Source: JBHGBB01 sp041946755 (lineage in GTDB: Bacteria; UBP4; UBA4092; JAOAEQ01). Taken from it: a stretch of 21,011 bases of DNA. Below are positions 1 through 6,682 of the stretch, one piece after another. Under the pieces are notes generated by a model. The model was given only the letters and a program-made list of their open reading frames with translations, was not told where the DNA came from and did not search any database. The number at the start of each line of letters is the position of its first letter. Positions within the stretch are counted from its first letter, which is position 1. The DNA lies in assembly GCA_041946755.1 (NCBI GenBank), contig JBHGBB010000042.1:1-21011 (forward strand). The letters run 5' to 3'. Made by a program: the position numbers and the translations under genes.

Positions 1-2
1 AA

Positions 3-824
3 CTAAAAGGAAGTATGCCGGGAGTCGAACCCGGAACCCACCGTACTCCAATCCGGTGCACCCTGTAGACTATAATAATCATTAAATCCATAGAACACTC
101 CGCCAAATACATCGGCAGTCGAATCGACTGATTTAATCGCCATCGACCAGGTAGAACTCCGCGTCACTAATTCCGTGCATAAGGTTTGTGTCGGATGAAT
201 TGGATAATGTGTACTCGACCATAAACCGGGTTCGTTATCCAAATCATACGCTTTAACGCCACCATTGGCAGCAATACGATATTTGGTCGTTAGGAAACTG
301 ATACATTCATCGATATATACCGAGCTACTGGTAAGTGTCGGAGTCAAAGTAAATGCAGAACCTTTAAATGGCATGACTTTACACCATCGGGAAGAAGGAG
401 CAACTTGCGTTGTGGTATCGACATTACCGCTTTTATCTTTAGCGACATATCCGGCCATCGGGATGGTGATAATACCTTTCGCATTTTTACTGGTTACACT
501 ATCGTAGAAGTTGGTAAGTACTAAACCGGGAGTGCTTGCTTGCGGTTCAGGAGTAGAGCCGGTTAAATAATTATCGCTACTAAAATACCAATCACTACCG
601 GCATTTGACGCATTATTCACCCAGTTATATCCGGTTAACCGATTCCCACCACTCCGATAAAACGTTATATTCTCGCCGCCAATCAAATCCCAGTTTGATC
701 CATAGATATACTGGCTTATCGTTGACCGGTCATATTCCGGTGATATCGAATAATTGACGCTGATTATGGAATATGATACTCCACACAGACTTACTAGCAT
801 TAATAAGATTGCCAACTGTTTCAT
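3..824 (-). CDS. GH44 glycoside hydrolase (endoglucanase/xyloglucanase type), C-terminally truncated
   Basis: A secreted beta-1,4-glucanase of family GH44, whose members cut cellulose, xyloglucan or mannan internally. Residues 1-19 form a signal peptide (MKQLAILLMLVSLCGVSYS). The family blocks YGSNWD, RSGGNRLTGYNW, NNASNAGSDW and YDLDNEPGLW follow in order, and Glu198 of DNEP is the expected acid/base. GFNDYYSLQGAPDW is also family-typical. The protein then reads about ten unrelated residues to a TAG and stops at 273 aa, whereas GH44 catalytic domains are around 500 aa. The half carrying the nucleophile glutamate is therefore missing, and the product should be inactive unless the end is an assembly artefact. 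The last codons coincide with a tRNA-like T-arm. The start is ATG with a weak GGAT upstream. It lies 139 bases downstream of the prepilin gene on the same strand. Family assignment is secure; the truncated end is doubtful. Confidence 0.85.
   Translation of the reverse strand: MKQLAILLMLVSLCGVSYSIISVNYSISPEYDRSTISQYIYGSNWDLIGGENITFYRSGGNRLTGYNWVNNASNAGSDWYFSSDNYLTGSTPEPQASTPGLVLTNFYDSVTSKNAKGIITIPMAGYVAKDKSGNVDTTTQVAPSSRWCKVMPFKGSAFTLTPTLTSSSVYIDECISFLTTKYRIAANGGVKAYDLDNEPGLWSSTHYPIHPTQTLCTELVTRSSTWSMAIKSVDSTADVFGGVFYGFNDYYSLQGAPDWSTVGSGFDSRHTSF
10..34 (-). other. tRNA-like T-arm and acceptor 3' strand at the contig edge
   Basis: On the minus strand, positions 34-18 form a perfect 5-bp stem (CCGGG/CCCGG) around a canonical 7-base TTCGACT loop. 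A 7-base stretch (17-11) follows where an acceptor strand would lie, then a possible discriminator base at 10. No CCA is encoded. No D-arm, anticodon arm or matching acceptor 5' strand precedes it, because the sequence upstream is GH44 coding sequence. It is either a chance match in coding DNA or the end of a tRNA gene joined to GH44 by misassembly. Confidence 0.4.
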
Positions 825-963
825 GATGATTATCCTTTTTTTAATAATGGTTATAATATATAAAATGATTAAAAGTATAACACATCTCTAATGCCCTACC
901 TGGAGCATATGTTTTAACCTTAATCCTGGTTACCATTCTATCTTCCACTATATCAACTATCTG

Positions 964-1530
964 TTAGGGTCCATATCTACCAATTTGCCCATAACTAATA
1001 ACACCATTCGTCGGATCATAGAGTGCAGTTACGGGATACCAATCGGCTTTTTTCACCTGATTAGACCGCGCCGGACCGAATGAATATGCATACCATCGGA
1101 AAAAGATATTGTTCTCTTCAGGAGGTGCTAATCGACCTTGCGGTTCATGAACATATGTATAGAACCCATATTCCTGCGCAGAATAAAACGAATATCCGTA
1201 AAATAAATCCCGGGGTATAGAAGTTAGATATGCAATCGGAGTAGTAATGGGTATCCAGGGATATATCGATTGCCAATCGCCTGATCCATGATTGCTATCC
1301 GGTGGATAATCATTACTATCGACATAATAAGCTTCTAATCCTGTAGCTAACGTTTTCAATTCTGCTTGCGATTTAGTTACTTTCGACCGGATTTGCGCTG
1401 CTAGATAATTCGGAATTGCGATTGCAGCTAAGATCGCGATTATCGCTACTACGATCAATAGTTCAATCAACGTAAATCCATTACTATTAACCGTTAATTC
1501 TTGAATAGTATGAATCATATTCATCGCCAT
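964..1530 (-). CDS. Type II secretion/type IV pilin-like prepilin (PulG/pseudopilin family)
   Basis: A small pilin-like protein expected to be cleaved and N-methylated by prepilin peptidase, then assembled into a type II secretion pseudopilus or surface fibre. The motif GFTLIELLIVVAIIAILAAIAIPNY sits near residues 18-42. Gly18 is the cleavage position, Phe19 the first mature residue and Glu23 the conserved Glu+5, followed by the hydrophobic helix. The rest (YYVDSNDYPP and an aromatic-rich C-terminus) resembles the PulG-like families that are expanded in several uncultured phyla. The 18-residue leader (MAMNMIHTIQELTVNSNG) lacks the Lys/Arg usually seen before the cleavage site, so the true start may differ. 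The ATG overlaps the nucleoside hydrolase stop by one base (TAATG), which suggests translational coupling, and no Shine-Dalgarno sequence is evident. Family certain; role unknown. Confidence 0.85.
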   Translation of the reverse strand: MAMNMIHTIQELTVNSNGFTLIELLIVVAIIAILAAIAIPNYLAAQIRSKVTKSQAELKTLATGLEAYYVDSNDYPPDSNHGSGDWQSIYPWIPITTPIAYLTSIPRDLFYGYSFYSAQEYGFYTYVHEPQGRLAPPEENNIFFRWYAYSFGPARSNQVKKADWYPVTALYDPTNGVISYGQIGRYGP

Positions 1531-2393
1531 TATTTAAATACCGAAAAATAATGATTGAAAAACCGGGCTGCATCTACAGCTACCGCAACTTCATGGTTTC
1601 CTGATGATCCATTCGAAGTCCAATATGTCAATCCGTTTTGTTTATCATGATTGAGTTCTACCTTAACATTCCCTTTATCAAACCGGCATATTTGGGAATC
1701 GAAAATCGTTGCGGCAGCTAATGGATCATGAAACGTCATAATTTTGGTTTTTTCAAACCACACTTTAGCAAAATCGAATACCGGTAATAATAACGGTGTG
1801 GTAAATTTTTCTTTCACCCATTGCGCATCCATGGTAACCTGGGTAGTTACATCTAAGCCGATCGACCGATGCACTTTTATTTTACTATTATAGACAATCG
1901 CTGCTGCCACCGGATCGCATTTGGCGTTCCATTCAACTATATGCGGTGGTTGGAATTTGCCACACATCAAGACTAATCCTTTTATCAGTGATGGAATATC
2001 CTTATCTTCATTAAATAAGGTTGCAATATTCGTCATCGGACCGATAGCTAACAAAATAATCTCACCGGGATACTGATGAATCGTATCTCGTAAAAACGAG
2101 ATGGCCTTTCCTTGTGGAAACTCTACCTGATGTTCCCAATTTCGTAACGCTACTGATTGTGGTGCTAAAGGTTGTTTTTGTGCTCCGGATAACGGTTCTT
2201 CAACACCCGGATAAATCAGGATATTTTTTCCCGCATGTTTACAGAGCACACTCGCTAATCTGGCACGGTGCACCGCTTCGCCTGAAACCGTCGTAATCCC
2301 GAGCAATTCACACGCCGGATTCGCTAAGAGATACGCCAAACATACCGCATCATCAATATCGCTGCCAATATCAGTATCTAATAATATTTTCAC
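1530..2393 (-). CDS. Inosine-uridine-preferring nucleoside hydrolase family protein
   Basis: A cytoplasmic N-ribohydrolase of the IUNH family, which splits ribonucleosides into base plus ribose using a calcium ion. The N-terminal signature DTDIGSDIDDA (residues 6-16) carries the Asp cluster that binds calcium and activates water. FHDPLAAA supplies the late calcium-binding Asp223. Its 287 aa is slightly short of the usual 300-330. It starts at GTG (2391-2393), with AAGG in the end of the upstream GH94 gene, eight bases away. No signal peptide is seen. It sits between a GH94 phosphorylase and a prepilin in one apparent operon, which is an odd partner set and may reflect scavenging. Nucleoside specificity cannot be read from the sequence. 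Confidence 0.88.
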   Translation of the reverse strand: MKILLDTDIGSDIDDAVCLAYLLANPACELLGITTVSGEAVHRARLASVLCKHAGKNILIYPGVEEPLSGAQKQPLAPQSVALRNWEHQVEFPQGKAISFLRDTIHQYPGEIILLAIGPMTNIATLFNEDKDIPSLIKGLVLMCGKFQPPHIVEWNAKCDPVAAAIVYNSKIKVHRSIGLDVTTQVTMDAQWVKEKFTTPLLLPVFDFAKVWFEKTKIMTFHDPLAAATIFDSQICRFDKGNVKVELNHDKQNGLTYWTSNGSSGNHEVAVAVDAARFFNHYFSVFK

Positions 2394-2401
2394 AGTATAA
2401 T

Positions 2402-4786
2402 TTACCTTATCTCGACTTCAACAATACTATTTTCTTTCAATTCAGCAAACGGTATTAAATTCCCAGATATGACTTTCCCGTTTATTTTTATTTCTTGAAT
2501 CCCTTTATTTTTCCCTTTTGGATTCGCTATTGTAATAGTAATATTTTTACCACGAATATTACGGCGCATCTCGAATCCCGGCCAGGTTTTGGGGATACAG
2601 GGATCAATTCGTAGTCCATTGAGTTCCGGTCGAATCCCAAGGATATATTGTACCGCAGCGAAATAACTCCAGGCAACGGTTCCGGTCAACCATGAGGTCC
2701 TGGATTTCCCGGCATTCGGATTACAGGTCGCATACGTTGTCTGACTATGCGCATACGGTTCAACCTCGCGAACTTCTGCCCGGGTGTTATATGCAGCGGG
2801 CATAAACGCCCGGTAATACTCATATGCTTGATCGCCGTTACCCAGGATACATTCGGCCATCACTGCCCAACTTTGCGGATGATTGAATATCCCGGCATTC
2901 TCTTTAATTCCGGGATTGAACACTACCCCGCCCATAATCTGTTTCGGGGTTTTCATAAACGGCGGTGCGCTGAGCATTAAACCATAAGGAGTAAACAGAT
3001 ATTTTTTCATCGATTGCATGGCGCGGTATGCCTGATCGGAAGTAGCCGCACCGCTAATCACCGCCCAGACCTGGGTGTTGAGATATACTTTTCCTTCTTC
3101 CATCTCTTTAGTACCATACCGAGTTCCATCTTTACCGGTAGCCCAGATGAACCAATCGCCATCCCAAACGATTTTTTTGATTGCCTGATCTAATTTATCG
3201 CGTTGCGCTATTGCCCAGGTCACTTCGTCGGATATCGTTAAATATTCAGCGATTTCTGCATAAACCGTTAAGCCGAACCGAACCTGGAATGCCACCATCA
3301 CACTTTCTCCGGTATATCCTAGATTACAGCAATCATTCCAATCCGCTGCCAGTCCGCAAGGAAGTCCGTTTCGTCCGGTACGTTCTAAATTAAATTCTAG
3401 CGCCCGGCGTAAATGCCCTAACACTGTCGCTTCTCCATGGTCGGCATACGGTAAAACTTTCTTATAGAATTCGATATCACCGGTTTCATCGACATAAGCG
3501 GGTACGGCATTAAAAAACCAGAGACAGTCGTCACTGCGGAAATGCTCTTTCGCCGGAGTCGGTTCTTTCCCCGGCTGATGGGTAAATGGATTAATTACCG
3601 GAATCGCGCCACCGCATTCGACTTGACCGGTTAACATCAGTTCCAACCGGTCGCGCATGGTCTCTTTCAATAACGGTGTCACTCCTAAGAAATCCTGCAC
3701 CGTATCCCTGAATCCCAATCCATCCCGTTCCCCGTTATAGATTAACGACGCTGATCTTGACCACGCATAGGTTATCAGCGCGTTATATGCATTCCATACA
3801 TTTATCATACTATCGAATTCCGAGTCGGGCGTTTTCACCTGAACCGCACCTAGCATCGCATGCCAGGACGATTTCAATTTCTGTAATTCCTGTTCACATC
3901 GCACGGAATTACCGAATTCGGCTACCAGCTTCTTCCCATGCGAATCGGGAGTACCTAATCCTAACATTACGATAAGTTCTTTCGTCTCTCCCGGCTGTAA
4001 CTCCAAATCTACCTGCTGTACTCCAACCACATTTTCGCCGGCAGTTTGGAAATTAGTTAATTTTCCGGTAGCCATCGCTTTCGGCTGGGCATAGGTTCCA
4101 TAATTCCCAATAAAATTCTCACGTAAGGTTTCAAATGCGGTGATGGGTGCACCGATAACTTTCATCCAATATCGGCCAGGCCAACCGAGATGCTGCGGGT
4201 CGAAGGTTTCATACGGATGCGAAGAGATAAATAACATGTCATCGACGAATTCCGCTTTCCCAACAAACATCGAATACTGGATATTAGTTAGGTCCTGCCA
4301 TAGATGCGGAACGTTAGTGAATTCGCAGAAGGTATACACGGCTATCTTTCTTGGTTTGGAAGACTTATTTGTTACCCGGAACCGCCAGTATTCAAAGATC
4401 TGGTTTAGCGGAACGAAATAACAGGTCTCAGTTTCGATATCGGTATAATTCGAAGTGATAATCGTATATGCAGTTCCATGCCGGCAGGTGGATTGATATT
4501 GGTCTAGCGGTTTCCCAACCGGCTGCCAGCTGGCACTCCAATAATCGCCGGTATCCCGGTCTCGCAGATAAAAATATCTACCGGGCTGGTCTAATGGCGC
4601 ATTATTTACCCGAAACCGCAATATCCGGCCGGTAGCGGCACTGCGATAGAAACTATATCCCCCCGCATGATTGGTGATGATCGCGCCATATTCGGTTGAA
4701 CCCAAATAATTACTCCACGGCCGCGGAGTATCCGGGCGAGTGATCACATACTCTTTAGCCTGATCATCAAAATAACCGTATTGCAT
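2402..4786 (-). CDS. GH94 disaccharide phosphorylase, chitobiose-phosphorylase-like
   Basis: A cytoplasmic inverting phosphorylase of GH94 that splits a beta-1,4 disaccharide with phosphate into an alpha-sugar-1-phosphate and a free sugar. The 794 aa span the family layout: N-terminal beta-sandwich opening with YGYFDDQAKEYVITRPDTP, an (alpha/alpha)6 barrel and a C-terminal beta-sheet. RDTVQD (Asp361) is a substrate-binding segment, and ADWNDCCNLG holds the expected general acid, Asp485. The FRDT form and the SDDCLW segment are closer to N,N'-diacetylchitobiose phosphorylase than to cellobiose phosphorylase, which has FRDSNQD and NDDPLW as in the 6683-9124 gene. Specificity is therefore inferred as chitobiose or another beta-1,4 disaccharide, such as cellobionate. 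ATG start with AAAGGA about seven bases upstream. It follows the metallo-beta-lactamase gene by 60 bases. No signal peptide. Confidence 0.9.
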   Translation of the reverse strand: MQYGYFDDQAKEYVITRPDTPRPWSNYLGSTEYGAIITNHAGGYSFYRSAATGRILRFRVNNAPLDQPGRYFYLRDRDTGDYWSASWQPVGKPLDQYQSTCRHGTAYTIITSNYTDIETETCYFVPLNQIFEYWRFRVTNKSSKPRKIAVYTFCEFTNVPHLWQDLTNIQYSMFVGKAEFVDDMLFISSHPYETFDPQHLGWPGRYWMKVIGAPITAFETLRENFIGNYGTYAQPKAMATGKLTNFQTAGENVVGVQQVDLELQPGETKELIVMLGLGTPDSHGKKLVAEFGNSVRCEQELQKLKSSWHAMLGAVQVKTPDSEFDSMINVWNAYNALITYAWSRSASLIYNGERDGLGFRDTVQDFLGVTPLLKETMRDRLELMLTGQVECGGAIPVINPFTHQPGKEPTPAKEHFRSDDCLWFFNAVPAYVDETGDIEFYKKVLPYADHGEATVLGHLRRALEFNLERTGRNGLPCGLAADWNDCCNLGYTGESVMVAFQVRFGLTVYAEIAEYLTISDEVTWAIAQRDKLDQAIKKIVWDGDWFIWATGKDGTRYGTKEMEEGKVYLNTQVWAVISGAATSDQAYRAMQSMKKYLFTPYGLMLSAPPFMKTPKQIMGGVVFNPGIKENAGIFNHPQSWAVMAECILGNGDQAYEYYRAFMPAAYNTRAEVREVEPYAHSQTTYATCNPNAGKSRTSWLTGTVAWSYFAAVQYILGIRPELNGLRIDPCIPKTWPGFEMRRNIRGKNITITIANPKGKNKGIQEIKINGKVISGNLIPFAELKENSIVEVEIR

Positions 4787-4846
4787 ATCATATCCTTTCT
4801 TCAGAAATCAAGCCTTCAATCTTTACCATACACCAGAGATATGAGA

Positions 4847-5623
4847 CTAATTTCGGTCTTTACATAAATCGATGGTATGCTGTATCAATTCTATTCCACC
4901 AGGTTGACCATGACCGGGAATTACGATCTCGGCATTTGAATATAGTTTTCTGATATTTTCTAATGTTCTGGGATAATTCTTTAAATCCGACTCCTTGATA
5001 TTGCCCAGTTTTTTTGCATCCATCGATTTCACTAAACATCCGGCAAACAGTATCCGATTATTCGGAATCCAGGCAACGATATTATCCTGGGTATGCCCTG
5101 GACCGGGATATATTAAATCTACTTTTATCTTTCCGCAATACAGCGCGGTTTTCTGAGAAAAACTATTCATCGGTTCTATTTGATGTACCTTTTCCTGTAA
5201 CACAACGGTTGAACTAAATGCATACGAAACTGCGCCACGCCGATGCGATTCTGCTAATCCACCAATACAGTCAATATGAGCATGGGTAGGTACAACCATC
5301 TGCACTTTCGCTTTATGCTGATTTGCCACCCAATCGAATAGCACCCCCGCTTGTTCATTTGTCCACGGTACATTTATCAGCATCGCTTTATCTTGATCAA
5401 TGATAATCAATCCATTTGCTGGACAATGCTTAAGGTCAGGTAAATCATAATATGCGGTATAAAGCCAAACGCCGGGTTTGAATTCCCGGACGATAACATC
5501 TTCTCGAAGATTGATACCTTGTTTTGTTGCGTGGACTTGGCTACTCGCGATACCGATACTTAAAAAAAGTATCATTCCTACAACTGCTAATTGTTTTAAA
5601 TACATAGTTCGTAAATATTGCAT
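4847..5623 (-). CDS. Subclass B1 metallo-beta-lactamase, secreted
   Basis: A zinc hydrolase of the MBL fold that matches subclass B1 beta-lactamases (BcII, CcrA type) rather than generic MBL proteins. Zn1 ligands are His114, His116 (HAHID) and His177 (PGHTQDN). Zn2 ligands are Asp118, Cys196 (GCLVKS) and His238 (PGHG). Lys199 of GCLVKS and LGN further on are the B1 substrate-binding elements. DCIGG after the HxHxD motif resembles CcrA. One deviation is Asn84 in LINVPW, where B1 enzymes normally have Asp. The N-terminus is a signal peptide (hydrophobic residues 12-26, cleavage near 26 or 32), which fits periplasmic export. The length, 258 aa, is normal. The start chosen is the first ATG with GAGA upstream; Met7 is an alternative. 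It lies between GH130 (41 bases) and GH94 (60 bases) in the same apparent operon. Beta-lactam activity is likely but not proven. Confidence 0.88.
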   Translation of the reverse strand: MQYLRTMYLKQLAVVGMILFLSIGIASSQVHATKQGINLREDVIVREFKPGVWLYTAYYDLPDLKHCPANGLIIIDQDKAMLINVPWTNEQAGVLFDWVANQHKAKVQMVVPTHAHIDCIGGLAESHRRGAVSYAFSSTVVLQEKVHQIEPMNSFSQKTALYCGKIKVDLIYPGPGHTQDNIVAWIPNNRILFAGCLVKSMDAKKLGNIKESDLKNYPRTLENIRKLYSNAEIVIPGHGQPGGIELIQHTIDLCKDRN

Positions 5624-5664
5624 TCTTTCTCAGACCTAGGTATTGATGTCACAGTAGCAAAAGA

Positions 5665-6612
5665 TTAGTCTTTAAAACTGTTTTCTTTAATATATGCAAT
5701 CAAATCTTTTAGTTTACAGGTCGCCAGACATACGCAGGTATCTGCTGCACCGTAATATACTTTCAATTCATCTGTCGGTTTATCATATAGCGCCGCACAG
5801 GGGAAAACCACGTTCGGGACATCGCCGACACATTCATAGAGTTCGGTTGGCGCTAAAATATACCGTTTCGTCCGATAGATTACTTTCCATGGTTCATCCA
5901 AATCCAGGAGCGCTGCACCGGCACTATATACGAATCCGTTACATGAGGTTAACACCCCATGATAAATCAGCACCCAACCTTCTTTCGTTTCAATCGGAAT
6001 CGGCCCGGCACCGACTTTCGTGCTCTGCCATCCACCGCGGGTACCCATAACGAACCGATGTTTACCCCAATATACCAAATCTTTCGAGAAACTGACGAAA
6101 ATATCGCCAAACGGGGTATGCCCATTATCGCTCGGACGATGGAACATGGCATATTCACCTTTAATTTTCCGGGGGAATAATACCGCGTTTCGGTTAAATG
6201 GCGGCAGCGCTACATCGATCAATTCGAAGGTTTTAAAATCGGTAGTTTTCCCGATGCCGATACTAGCGCCATGATACCAATGACACCAGGTAATATAATA
6301 TATCCCATCCAGTTCAACTACTCGCGGGTCATACCCATAAACGAATTTAGCGAGTTCCGGATTCTTGGTTTTCCATTGTATCGGTTCCGGATCAAGAATC
6401 CAATGGATACCGTCTTTACTCGACCCGGCATGCATCTGCATGGTACGTGCCTGGTCGTCTATGCGGAATACTCCCCGATACTCTTTACCAAACGGAACTA
6501 CGGCGCTATTAAAGATACTATTCGATGTTGGAATAGCATTCCGGGGAATAATCGGATTCCCGGGATATCGCTTTAATATTGGTTCGTTCCCTAAACAATG
6601 AGATTTTGACAT
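5665..6612 (-). CDS. GH130 beta-mannoside phosphorylase family protein
   Basis: A cytoplasmic five-bladed beta-propeller phosphorylase of family GH130, which cleaves beta-1,4- or beta-1,2-mannosyl linkages with phosphate to give mannose-1-phosphate. Visible signatures are LKRYPGNPIIP near the N-terminus, YGYDPRVVELDG with Asp95 as the probable catalytic acid, RNAVLFPRKIKGEYAMFHRP, and DIFVSFSKDLVYWG. The pattern looks like the GH130_2 branch (mannooligosaccharide or mannosyl-N-glycan phosphorylases), but this is by eye. A GTG at 6628-6630 would add six residues. I prefer the ATG at 6610-6612 because the AAAGGG inside that extension is spaced as its ribosome binding site, giving 315 aa. It lies 52 bases upstream of the metallo-beta-lactamase stop-to-start run and 70 bases after the cellobiose phosphorylase gene. 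No signal peptide. Confidence 0.9.
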   Translation of the reverse strand: MSKSHCLGNEPILKRYPGNPIIPRNAIPTSNSIFNSAVVPFGKEYRGVFRIDDQARTMQMHAGSSKDGIHWILDPEPIQWKTKNPELAKFVYGYDPRVVELDGIYYITWCHWYHGASIGIGKTTDFKTFELIDVALPPFNRNAVLFPRKIKGEYAMFHRPSDNGHTPFGDIFVSFSKDLVYWGKHRFVMGTRGGWQSTKVGAGPIPIETKEGWVLIYHGVLTSCNGFVYSAGAALLDLDEPWKVIYRTKRYILAPTELYECVGDVPNVVFPCAALYDKPTDELKVYYGAADTCVCLATCKLKDLIAYIKENSFKD

Positions 6613-6646
6613 ATGGTTCCCTTTCCCCACCTTATATAAATTAGCG

Positions 6647-6678
6647 AATTTTAAATGCTAAATACTAAATTTTAAATG
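6647..6678. repeat. Short direct repeat between GH94 and GH130
   Basis: The 11-mer AATTTTAAATG occurs at 6647-6657 and 6668-6678, 21 bases apart, in the 70-base gap between the two genes. It is AT-rich and has no evident inverted structure. It resembles decayed AAATCTTAAAT-type intergenic filler, also seen near 20370-20395. Confidence 0.4.
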
Positions 6679-6682
6679 ATTA

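Noticed and set aside
1..120. Complete tRNA gene at the left edge
   Set aside because: Only the T-arm and a possible acceptor strand are present. The upstream sequence is GH44 coding DNA with no cloverleaf.
6613..6630. GTG start for the GH130 gene
   Set aside because: The added segment contains the AAAGGG that serves the ATG at 6610-6612, so it is leader rather than coding.
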